From Metabacillus fastidiosus NBRC 101226 (lineage in GTDB: Bacteria; Bacillota; Bacilli; Bacillales; Bacillaceae): a DNA stretch of 64,000 nucleotides. Location of the stretch: positions 1-64,000 of the forward strand of contig NZ_BCVG01000012.1 in the NCBI RefSeq assembly GCF_001591625.1, given 5' to 3'. Position 1 is the first letter of the stretch; each line of letters begins with the position of its first letter. The notes beneath the pieces are model-generated. The model saw nothing but the letters and a program-made list of their open reading frames with translations, was not told the DNA's origin and ran no database searches. Position numbers and translations under genes: made by a program. This document shows positions 18,673-26,416 of this stretch, piece by piece.

Positions 18673-19963
18673 ATGACAACTCTCTTCCTTTAGGAACTTT
18701 GTAAAAGTGCCCAAACACATCTTTTAATAAATCATAACCTTCGTACTCTTTAATAGAATCAATCCAATTATCCTTAATTCTCAAATAAACATCATTTACT
18801 CTTCGCTGCAAGGATTCAATATCCATAATATAATGAGCTTCCGTAATCTCCCCATGTACAATATGATGCAGAATCCAATCTAACGGGTTCGCAATCAAAA
18901 GCTGATAACCGTCTTCTGTTAGTATTGGAACAGGCCTTGGAATCATCCTTTTAACGACATCTTTACTACCGCTAGGAGCGACAGAAGGCATAATCAATTG
19001 AAAGGTATACTTCTGATCTTGAATGAGATCAATTTCAGGAGTATATTCATAAGCTTGAATCGTAATAGATTTGTTAGGAAACTTTTCTTTTATTCCTTGC
19101 AATTCATTTAAAGAAAAGGGAATTTGTGTTTTCTTTTTATATTCATTCCCCTGAAGATAAGAAAGATTAAAATCCTCTACTAGCTGGTACATAGTAACAT
19201 CAGTCCCTGCTGCTTCCATTCTACTCGCAGCAGTCTGAATCGCTACGCGGGAGTGATCACTCGCTATCCATCTTCTTTTCATTTTCTCAGCTATTAAGGG
19301 CATTGTACCGCTGCCACAATAAAAATCACCCACTAAAGCATTCTCATCTGTTGTCATCTGCAAAATACGTTCCATGAGTTTTTCAGGTTTTTGCGTAGCA
19401 TAAAAGGTATCTTCTTCTCCTAAATACCCATATTTTCCAATATCATCCCAAACCGATGAATAAGAAACACCTGTTTTCTTAAGATAATTGTCACTCTTAG
19501 CATAGAAAAAGAGAGTTTCATGATTTAAACCAAATTGTGATTTTTCATATAAAGGGCCATCAGCAAACTTCCAAATGACCTCTCCAAGAAAATGACGAGA
19601 TCCAAATATCTCATCCAAAATCACCTTCATATAATGCCCTTCTTTTTGCGATGTTTGGAAAACAAGAATCCCTTTTTCATTTAACAGTTCCTTGGCAGCT
19701 TCTATTCTCCTCCGATAATTCGACCGGTAAGCATCTGAATCATAGAAGTTTTTGATTGTAGCTATCTCATTCCAAGGATCAATGATATTTTCATTCAATT
19801 CTTTATTAAATATAGAAAAAATCCATCCTGAGTTAAATGGACCATCAAAATAAATCATATCAAATTTTCCTTTGTATCCTATCTTCATTAGCCCTTGCAT
19901 AATATACAAGTTATCACCATAAAATAATCCATTTTCTGTGAACACCTCTGGTTGAAATTTCAT
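18662..19963 (-). CDS. Site-specific DNA methyltransferase-like protein (N4/N6 class)
   Basis: 433 residues resembling the Mod subunit-like beta-class amino-methyltransferases that methylate adenine or cytosine amino groups. It has motif IV in MIYFDGPFNSGW, TQKPEKLMERILQM, and motif I DFYCGSGTMPLIAEKM. Motif IV is normally (D/N/S)PP(F/Y/W); here it reads DGPF, so the first Pro is Gly. This may lower activity or mark a diverged subfamily. The C-terminal 180 residues have no recognisable restriction domain, and no nuclease gene lies nearby, so it is an orphan. It is the first gene of the MTase-SDR pair. Confidence 0.82.
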   Translation of the reverse strand: MKFQPEVFTENGLFYGDNLYIMQGLMKIGYKGKFDMIYFDGPFNSGWIFSIFNKELNENIIDPWNEIATIKNFYDSDAYRSNYRRRIEAAKELLNEKGILVFQTSQKEGHYMKVILDEIFGSRHFLGEVIWKFADGPLYEKSQFGLNHETLFFYAKSDNYLKKTGVSYSSVWDDIGKYGYLGEEDTFYATQKPEKLMERILQMTTDENALVGDFYCGSGTMPLIAEKMKRRWIASDHSRVAIQTAASRMEAAGTDVTMYQLVEDFNLSYLQGNEYKKKTQIPFSLNELQGIKEKFPNKSITIQAYEYTPEIDLIQDQKYTFQLIMPSVAPSGSKDVVKRMIPRPVPILTEDGYQLLIANPLDWILHHIVHGEITEAHYIMDIESLQRRVNDVYLRIKDNWIDSIKEYEGYDLLKDVFGHFYKVPKGRELSYGK

Positions 19964-20590
19964 AATTATGTCACCTTCTTTTCTATGTAAGCCCTTAATA
20001 TTTCAACTAAAGTCTCAGTATTTTTATCGTCTATTTCGAACATTACTTTACTCTATATATTCATTCGACAGTTAAGTGTAGTTAAATAGTTATAAATTAC
20101 TATTTTAAAAAAAGCAATTTGGAATGATCTTTTCTCGGTGGATTTGACACTTAATTATATAAAGACTATTTCCTCATGCTATATCTTTCTTAATCTTAGT
20201 ATAGCAAATTAAAAGTCTAGTAGTATTTAAAAAATGTTACTTTCATAATCATCAGCAAGGTGTCAATAGTTCTAATTATATTGTTTCTGGCTAGAAATAT
20301 CCCCTAGACAGGGCTTTTGAAATGTTTCATCCAATAATAAAGTTCATAAATTCTTTGCGAGTGAAAAGATTCCTAATTTTAATTCTGGTGGCATTATTGA
20401 ATTTACTTTATTAGCCCCAAAACAAAAAAATTGGATTACACTTTCCACCGTGGAAAAGCAGAGGATGCAGAATAAAATCAAGAAAAATAGAAAAACGACA
20501 GTATTTCTGCCGTTTTTCATATTATTCATCTACAAGTTAAACAATTTAAATTAAAAATTATCCATAGCAAATTCAAATTTCCGATTTAAC
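19964..20590. other. Gene-poor stretch with possible remnant
   Basis: About 630 AT-rich bases. A plus-strand open stretch at about 20341-20536 (VHKFFASEKIPNFNSGGIIE onward) reads like a protein end, but no start or family is evident. It runs through a hairpin at 20490-20518 (GAAAAACG(A)CAG/CTG(C)CGTTTTTC) that could terminate in either direction. No intact gene is supported. Confidence 0.4.
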
Positions 20591-20630
20591 AATATTTATG
20601 ATATGGTTTACCGCGTTATATCTAAATAAA
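20591..20630 (-). repeat. rlmH-end att-like repeat, copy F (diverged)
   Basis: ATTTATGATATGGTTTACCG keeps most of the core, and the right side has ATCTAAATAAAG, related to ATCTAAATGAGG of copy E. It separates the long segment from the radical SAM gene. Confidence 0.6.
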
Positions 20631-20685
20631 GTAATGAGCTGGAATGATTCTATCTAACTTTACTAAATCTTAGCCATTTGCTTAT

Positions 20686-21564
20686 CTATTTTCCGAACCT
20701 TTTGCGATATCCGCATTTTCTACATAATTCCTCCACTGCTACTCTTCGTGAAAAACCATCTACAAGATTTTTTGCTCTATCCATCTCGATAATATCAGAA
20801 AATGAATTATCATTAATATTTCCGAGGTTAATAACTCCTTCACCATCTAGACAACAGGGAATAACAGTTCCGTTTGCTAAAATACCTGCTTGATTTCGCA
20901 TGCCATAGCAGAAGCCCTTCCCATCATCTTCTTCTTCATGTAACGCAGGCCACTGAAACTCGTAATCTTGATTAATGAAGATGCGGTCCGCAATTTTCAC
21001 ACCGCTTCCTGGTACGACCTTCTCTTCAATTTTGTAGTCTAAATCAAATTCTTTCTCAATAATTTCTAGTAATTCTCTATTTCGTTTTCTTTCAATATTC
21101 GTCGTATTGTCTTGTGTAAGGTTCCATAATCTCAGGGAAACAATCATTTCTGATTGGCTCGTTGCTTCTTTAATAAAAGAAAGAATACTTTTCACATACC
21201 CTTCCTTATCTTTAGAACCAATATGGCCATCAAAGCTATGGAGTGAGAAGTTCATTTGTCTTAGCGCAGGCTTATTTAATAATTTTTCCCTCTTTTTATT
21301 AATTAATGTCCCATTAGTTGTGATATTAACTTTAAACCCTTTTTCATGACTTAAGTCTAACAATTGGTCTATTTTAGGATGGAGCAGCGGCTCACCTTTT
21401 ACATGTAAATAAATGTAGTCTGTGTGCGGTTTAATTTGGTCTAATCTCTTAGAAAAATCCTCCACAGAAATAAATTGCTTCTGTCGTTCTGTTGGCGGAC
21501 AAAAGCTGCATGCAAGATTACATACACTTGTAATCTCTAGGTAAAACTTCTTAAATTTTTTCAC
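20686..21564 (-). CDS. Radical SAM/SPASM domain protein
   Basis: About 292 residues. The radical SAM cluster motif CNLACSFC is near residue 15, after MKKFKKFYLEITSV. A TIM-barrel body with NITTNGTLI and HVKGEPLLHP follows. A C-terminal SPASM-like region has CYGMRNQAGILANG, CCLDGEG and CRKCGYRKRF, which bind auxiliary iron-sulfur. Such proteins often modify peptides or act as maturases. No precursor peptide gene is evident within the segment. The start is GTG 21564 behind GTGGGG; TTG 21570 is possible. It is the only gene between repeats F and G. Confidence 0.85.
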   Translation of the reverse strand: MKKFKKFYLEITSVCNLACSFCPPTERQKQFISVEDFSKRLDQIKPHTDYIYLHVKGEPLLHPKIDQLLDLSHEKGFKVNITTNGTLINKKREKLLNKPALRQMNFSLHSFDGHIGSKDKEGYVKSILSFIKEATSQSEMIVSLRLWNLTQDNTTNIERKRNRELLEIIEKEFDLDYKIEEKVVPGSGVKIADRIFINQDYEFQWPALHEEEDDGKGFCYGMRNQAGILANGTVIPCCLDGEGVINLGNINDNSFSDIIEMDRAKNLVDGFSRRVAVEELCRKCGYRKRFGK

Positions 21565-22097
21565 TATCAATTCCCCACTTCTTTGACTGCTTAGAACAGG
21601 ATGAACTATTATTCTATCACTATTACAGCATATTTGTTCCTAAATGAAAACATGCTTATTCAAGGAAACTACCGTTACCATTTTTCTATTTAACAGAATG
21701 CACTTGTACTTTTCCTATCAGTTATCCTACTGCTATCTGCACAAGAATTCCTTCACTTGTACTGTTTACATAATAGCAGAAGACCATCAGAGAATTTCCT
21801 CCAATGGTCTTCACATATTAGCGAACGATTAGGTAACTAATATATTGTCGAAATTTTAACCAAAACTTTTCTACTACATAATGTACTTCATTTTATGTAG
21901 TCTTAGGAAACACCATTACTTAAAAACCTCATTTACTTATGATACGTTTCTCCGCACCTATATAACCGGCAATTTTTTTACAAAACTTATCCTTACAATG
22001 AAATGAGACACAAGAACCGGCCCCTGTTTCCGTGACAGGTCGCTGTTTTCAATGATAAAATACAGATGTGATTTGATTACAAAGGATGGTTGTTCCG
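21565..22097. other. Intergenic region between radical SAM and diguanylate cyclase genes
   Basis: Contains att-like copy G, a hairpin at 21778-21814 (GAAGACCAT/ATGGTCTTC, no T run) and a CCTGT/ACAGG hairpin near 22024. No supported gene. Confidence 0.5.
21922..21960 (-). repeat. rlmH-end att-like repeat, copy G
   Basis: The left arm AAAAACCTCATTT and core ACTTATGATACGTTTC agree with the rlmH end except for one base. The right arm starts CTCCGCACCTA, as in copy H. Intergenic, same orientation. Confidence 0.75.
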
Positions 22098-23543
22098 ATG
22101 GAGTTATTGGCAAAAAACGCAACAAGTGGAAATGATATAGAGCAACAATTTATCGATTGTAATGAAAACCTATTATTCGAGCGAATTAAGTACGTTTCCT
22201 ATATGCTCATCTTCACATATCCCTGTTTTTTCATTATGGACTTTATCCTTTTGGCTAAATTGAACAATCCGATTTATAAATTTATCCTTTCAACCTTTCA
22301 TATCATAGGCCTGATGATCTCCCTAATCTTTTTAATCCTCTACCGCCGTAGCAAAGGCAACGCCAAAGGGTCGATTATTCTCACCTATTTATTTCTTTAT
22401 TTGTTTATAGGCGCCGTCTCTTCGATCAACAGCCAGCTTAATAACGGTAATATCTATGCTTATATTATTATTCTCTTAGCCGCTGCTGCTATCTTCCCGG
22501 TTCAGCCAAGGTACCAGGCTTGCCTCATCACAGGAATTCATCTATTTTTCATTACAGGGTTGTTCCTGCTTGAAAAAAATCACTTTTCGTTCCTATTTAA
22601 GCTGGTGAATTCAACAGGTGCAGCTGTCATTTCATTTACGATAGCGTATGCCTTCTATTCATTTCGCAAAAATAATTTTACAAACGAATGGAAACTAAAG
22701 AAGAATGAAGAGAGCTTTCGCAGATTATTTCACATGAATCCTAATCCGTTGGTCCTTTTCAACCTTAAAACCGGCAACATTTTGCTCCTGAATCAGCAGG
22801 CTATCGAATACTTTCATTTAAAAAATAAAGATATGACAAAACTTGATGGATGGTTCATGCTGACTACGCCTGAGGAAAAACAAACGATAGTAAAAAAACT
22901 CGAAGAACATCAGAGCTTAAAAAATTATATGTTCAAACATAAACAGAAATGGTCAATGCTTAATTTTGAACTGGTCAATTACTTAGGGGAGTGCTGTGTC
23001 CTTATTGGAAGCACTGACATTACAGATTTGAAGGAAACGGAAGAAGAGCTTTATCATCATGCATCGTTTGACCCGCTTACAGGGGTCCTCAACAGAAGGC
23101 GAGGAATGGAAATACTTTCACAACACCTCATAGACGGAGCATCAGATTTCATCGTCTGCTATATTGATATAAACAATTTAAAAATGGTAAATGACAGGTA
23201 CGGACATTCTGCAGGCGATGACCTGATTATTTCTTGCTGCGAAACAATCAAACGCCATATCAGAGAAAAGGACGTCCTTTTCCGCCTTGGCGGTGATGAA
23301 TTTATAATTCTAATTTTCGATCGACAAATGGATGTCGCACAGGCAATCTGGTCCAGCATTCAAAGTGAGTTTCAAGATATGGTTATAACTGGTCAAAAGC
23401 CCTATCCAATCTCAGCCAGCCACGGTTTGTATCAATGTAAATCTGGAACCAACTTTAGTCCTGAAGAAATCCTTGAACTGGCGGACAAGGAAATGTATAG
23501 AGAAAAGTCCAAGCACAGAATAAACCAAATTGCCCGTAACTAG
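22098..23543 (+). CDS. Membrane diguanylate cyclase with PAS domain
   Basis: About 481 residues. Five to six membrane helices (about 25-195) form the sensor. A PAS domain (about 210-325, FRRLFHMNPNPLVLFNLKTG) and a C-terminal GGDEF domain follow. The motif RLGGDEF is intact, and REKD lies five residues before it, so product inhibition through the RxxD site is likely. It makes cyclic di-GMP. The frame opens at 22086, but ATG 22098 has the AAAGGA site at workable spacing. It is alone between repeats G and H. GC content seems somewhat higher than its neighbours', hinting at separate origin. Confidence 0.9.
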   Translation: MELLAKNATSGNDIEQQFIDCNENLLFERIKYVSYMLIFTYPCFFIMDFILLAKLNNPIYKFILSTFHIIGLMISLIFLILYRRSKGNAKGSIILTYLFLYLFIGAVSSINSQLNNGNIYAYIIILLAAAAIFPVQPRYQACLITGIHLFFITGLFLLEKNHFSFLFKLVNSTGAAVISFTIAYAFYSFRKNNFTNEWKLKKNEESFRRLFHMNPNPLVLFNLKTGNILLLNQQAIEYFHLKNKDMTKLDGWFMLTTPEEKQTIVKKLEEHQSLKNYMFKHKQKWSMLNFELVNYLGECCVLIGSTDITDLKETEEELYHHASFDPLTGVLNRRRGMEILSQHLIDGASDFIVCYIDINNLKMVNDRYGHSAGDDLIISCCETIKRHIREKDVLFRLGGDEFIILIFDRQMDVAQAIWSSIQSEFQDMVITGQKPYPISASHGLYQCKSGTNFSPEEILELADKEMYREKSKHRINQIARN

Positions 23544-23560
23544 ACAGGCACACCCTCCCG

Positions 23561-23599
23561 AAAAATTCCTCACTACAGAAAAGTAGCAAGGGATTTTTT
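23561..23599 (+). terminator. Terminator of diguanylate cyclase gene
   Basis: ATTCCTCACTAC/GTAGCAAGGGAT stem with a small internal bulge, followed by TTTTTTC. Confidence 0.6.
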
Positions 23600-23736
23600 C
23601 TTATGTTTTACGTCCCCTGGAAGTCTCCTATCTTTAATTAAGTAACCAGCGAAAGTAAAAGAAGCGAATTTTTTCCGACTATTTATCTGATTGGGGGCTT
23701 AACCAATCCCCCAACCTTAAGGAGAGGCATTTGGCT

Positions 23737-23790
23737 AAAAACCTCATTTACTTATGATAAGGTTCACCACACCTAATCAAAATGAGGTTT
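23737..23790 (-). repeat. rlmH-end att-like repeat, copy H with inverted arms
   Basis: The left part AAAACCTCATTTACTTATGA is identical to that at the rlmH end. The core has one change (GATAAGGTTC). The right part ends AAAATGAGGTTT, an inverted copy of the left arm. This is the most complete example of the unit. Confidence 0.8.
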
Positions 23791-23868
23791 CACTTTTTAT
23801 AAGCAAAAGAATTGGATTCCTGGACATTCAGTGGAATCTCTCCTAGTCTTCTTAAAAGGGAATTCGAT

Positions 23869-25107
23869 TTATATTCTACCTTTAGGCCCTATTGTATTAT
23901 TCTTTGATGGAAAGCTAATAGTAACCGTAGTACCTTCACCTTTCGAACTTTGGATATCTATTGTTCCTTTATATTTTGCTGCAATATTGTAGCAAATCAT
24001 CATACCTAATCCCGTCCCTTTACTTTTTAAAGAGTAAAAAGGAGTACCTAAAGACCCTACTTCTGCTTCTGACATTCCTTGTCCATAATCGATTACTTTA
24101 ATCTCAACAAAGTCATTCTTCATATTAGCCGTTATCTCAACCGAATCACCTATTTCAGAGGCCTCAATTGCATTTTTAATTATATTTATTAATAATTGTT
24201 TAAATTCTATGGGATTTGCGACGATAGCACAATCTTCTATTACATTTAATTCAATATTATTCTCATTCAAAACTCCATATGAATGAAGTAAATCTGTTAC
24301 AGTCTGAAGTACATTCCTTACATCCACAGTTTCCGTTTCTTGATCATTATTTGGCTTTGCAACAGATAACAATTGAGAAATCACGTGCTCAGCAGCATTC
24401 AATTCACCAATCATCAAAGTATAGTGTCTCTTTATATCATCACTAACTGAAGGATCTTTTTCGTCTAGCTGCAAAAATCCCTTCACAACTGTCAAAGGAT
24501 TTCTGATTTCATGAGCAACAGCAGCTGCTAGTTGGCCAGATATCTTCAAACGCTCTGTCTGTTTTATTTTTTCATAATATAATTGCTGTTTTTTAATTCG
24601 TCCATAAGATAAATAAAATACACAATAGATTATCACTTGACTACCAATAAAGTTTATAACATTTCCTGATAAATCTTGTTTTATAAAGTAGAATTGATTG
24701 CCTTGATCAATTAGTATAATATAACTAAAAGTAAACATTGTTGATATAGTGTTTACTAGTAAAGAAAAGTAAAAGAGCTTGGCATCAAAAAACAATATGG
24801 ATATTATTGGAATAAAACACAGAAATATAAAGTTGGACCCAGTCTCTGGATATAAAAAGAAAAGAGTATAAAAGTAAACGGACGCTACTATTATTAATAT
24901 TATTCTAAAAACATGAGTTACATATCTAGGATAAAGTAATAAACAGACAGATAGAATGACCCCAAGTGTAACATGTAAGATAAAGCCGCCCCCATGCTCA
25001 CCCATATGTGAATTACCAATAAATAACCCCATTATCATGATGGTTATTACAATTAACATTGCAATATAGTATACTTTTTTATTTATTTGAGTATGAATTT
25101 CCTTCAT
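23869..25107 (-). CDS. Sporulation-kinase-like sensor histidine kinase
   Basis: 412 residues. Six membrane helices (about 12-170) with almost no extracellular domain are followed by a HisKA dimerisation domain with the phospho-acceptor in VAHEIRNPLTVVKG (His199). The HATPase_c domain has IIKNAIEAS (N box), DYGQGMS (G1), TPFYSLKSKGTGLGM (F/G2). The architecture resembles the KinB/KinC-type Spo0A phosphorelay kinases and stand-alone kinases of bacilli; no response regulator gene is adjacent. The frame opens at 25119, but ATG 25107 follows GGGGT. It lies alone between repeat H and the rlmH end. Confidence 0.87.
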   Translation of the reverse strand: MKEIHTQINKKVYYIAMLIVITIMIMGLFIGNSHMGEHGGGFILHVTLGVILSVCLLLYPRYVTHVFRIILIIVASVYFYTLFFLYPETGSNFIFLCFIPIISILFFDAKLFYFSLLVNTISTMFTFSYIILIDQGNQFYFIKQDLSGNVINFIGSQVIIYCVFYLSYGRIKKQQLYYEKIKQTERLKISGQLAAAVAHEIRNPLTVVKGFLQLDEKDPSVSDDIKRHYTLMIGELNAAEHVISQLLSVAKPNNDQETETVDVRNVLQTVTDLLHSYGVLNENNIELNVIEDCAIVANPIEFKQLLINIIKNAIEASEIGDSVEITANMKNDFVEIKVIDYGQGMSEAEVGSLGTPFYSLKSKGTGLGMMICYNIAAKYKGTIDIQSSKGEGTTVTISFPSKNNTIGPKGRI

Positions 25108-25597
25108 AATGTACCCCATTTTTGATAGTTTATTAGAAATTTCTTATTTTACTTTAATAATATGGTTCGGATTTCCCATGTATATATTATCATACCATTT
25201 TAGAATACAATTACATCTTAATTTAAAAATAGTAAACTAGGTTGGATAAAGCAATATCTTTAGTTGTAAGAGAGGAGAGGGATAAGCGTTGAGGCAAAAA
25301 GCAAATTCCTAACATTTCCTAAAATAATACTTTCTCTAAAAAATACATCATCACGAATTCCTGACTCTTTTTCATTTTATCTCCTCCTAACCTCCTAATA
25401 TTTATTGGACCCATTTTAACAAGTAATCTACCTCCATTTCATCCTCACTTTTGCTCTCATGGTCTGCCTTTGAAATGAAAAAAGAGGAGCTATATGCTTC
25501 TCTTCTAAAGTCATTTTTACTATTTCTACTTTAAATACATTTATGCCACTACCTAATTTCCTTGAATGCTGTCGGTCTAATAGTAGAAAAACCTCAT
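25108..25597. other. Intergenic stretch between kinase gene and rlmH
   Basis: No intact gene. A minus-strand 18-codon ORF (25319-25375) starts behind two consecutive AGGAGG-type sites. A minus-strand terminator is at 25477-25503. A degenerate TAATAATATGGTTC near 25157 weakly resembles the att-like core. Confidence 0.5.
25477..25503 (-). terminator. Minus-strand terminator downstream of rlmH
   Basis: AGAGGAGC/GCTTCTCT stem (one mismatch) with six T on the minus strand, 95 bases past the rlmH stop. Confidence 0.6.
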
Positions 25598-25620
25598 TTA
25601 CTTATGATACGGTTCTCCCC
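25587..25620 (-). repeat. rlmH 3' end, reference copy I of the att-like repeat
   Basis: TTTACTTATGATACGGTTC read on the minus strand encodes the last residues EPYHK and the stop of RlmH. The left arm AAAAACCTCATTT lies outside the gene. The staphylococcal SCC attachment core lies at the same place (the codons for YHK and the stop). Confidence 0.8.
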
Positions 25621-26077
25621 GATTAATCCGAAACGCCCGATAAATCTGTTCGACAAGCACTAATCTCATCAACTGATGCGGAAACGTCATTTTCGAAAAG
25701 GAAAGGGTATCATTAGCTCTCTTCATCACATCCTTACTAAGTCCCAATGACCCGCCTATTACAAAAGCGATCTTGCTCTTTCCATATGTTGCAAGCTTAT
25801 CAATATCGCTTGCGAGCTGTTCAGATGATTTCATTTTCCCCTCTATTGCAAGGGCTATAACATGAGTGTCATCAGAAATCTTGGAAAGGATTTTTTCGCC
25901 TTCTTTCCCTTTAATCTGCTCCATTTCTGTTTCACTTAAATTTTCTGGTGCTTTCTCGTCTGGGAGCTCAACCACTTCTATTTTTGCGTAAGGTGTTAGA
26001 CGTTTTAAATATTCGTCGATTCCTTGTTTTAAATATTTTTCTTTCAGTTTTCCGACCGTTATTATTAAGATATTCAC
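25598..26077 (-). CDS. rlmH: 23S rRNA (pseudouridine(1915)-N3)-methyltransferase RlmH
   Basis: 159 residues, the standard length. This SPOUT methyltransferase uses SAM to methylate pseudouridine 1915 in helix 69 of 23S rRNA. It begins [20 protein letters not shown] and has the SAM-binding knot [10 protein letters not shown] and the C-terminal [20 protein letters not shown] ending EPYHK. It is the staphylococcal orfX homologue, whose 3' end is the SCC insertion site. Here the same 3' end is the reference copy of a repeat spread over the 24 kb downstream. The protein is intact, as expected if each insertion regenerates the last codons. Confidence 0.96.
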   Translation of the reverse strand: MNILIITVGKLKEKYLKQGIDEYLKRLTPYAKIEVVELPDEKAPENLSETEMEQIKGKEGEKILSKISDDTHVIALAIEGKMKSSEQLASDIDKLATYGKSKIAFVIGGSLGLSKDVMKRANDTLSFSKMTFPHQLMRLVLVEQIYRAFRINRGEPYHK

Positions 26078-26157
26078 ATGCCATCCCCACTCTAAAACAA
26101 GTTGTCCACAACACTTATCAACAGCTGTGGATTACTTTACCATATTTAATGGTAAAT

Positions 26158-26313
26158 TTAGTCTTCCAATACATATATAGCAAGCTTATCACATAATTCA
26201 CACGTTGTGGATAACTCGCCTTTTTCATCGATTTTTTCTAATTTTGGAGCCTTTTCCTTCTCATCTACATACATATCAAGCGCTAATTCAATATGTTCTT
26301 CACAACAAAACAT
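26158..26313 (-). CDS. CxxH/CxxC-type small protein
   Basis: A 51-residue protein starting MFCCEEHIELALDMYVDEKE, with an N-terminal Cys-x-x-x-His/Cys pair and a C-terminal CELC, likely binding zinc. It matches the CxxH/CxxC small proteins found next to rlmH in bacilli. ATG 26313 follows AAGGAGG. It lies between rlmH and htrA on the same strand. Function is unknown. It overlaps a TGTGGATAA sequence (26206-26214), probably by chance. Confidence 0.85.
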   Translation of the reverse strand: MFCCEEHIELALDMYVDEKEKAPKLEKIDEKGELSTTCELCDKLAIYVLED

Positions 26314-26387
26314 TTCATTTCCTCCTTATCCACATGTGGATGAATCTTATTTTTATTTTATCAACAAAGAAGGAAAAATTACATGTC

Positions 26388-26416
26388 AAAAAAAGAGAGC
26401 TAATAAAATTAGCTCC
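26388..26416 (-). terminator. Terminator of htrA
   Basis: GAGAGCTAAT/ATTAGCTCCC stem overlapping the last codons of htrA, with a run of seven T on the minus strand. Confidence 0.75.

Noticed and set aside
20344-20529. Minus-strand 61-codon ORF with a hydrophobic stretch
   Set aside because: Spans the hairpin at 20490-20518, has no convincing ribosome binding site and no recognisable family.
25145-25170. ACTTTAATAATATGGTTC upstream of the kinase gene as an att-like copy
   Set aside because: 11 of 14 core matches with an insertion, in very AT-rich DNA; chance similarity or promoter sequence is as likely.
26206-26334. DnaA boxes TGTGGATAA (26206) and TTATCCACA (26326) near the CxxH/CxxC gene
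   Set aside because: Isolated and partly inside a coding sequence; two boxes alone do not indicate an origin or regulatory cluster.
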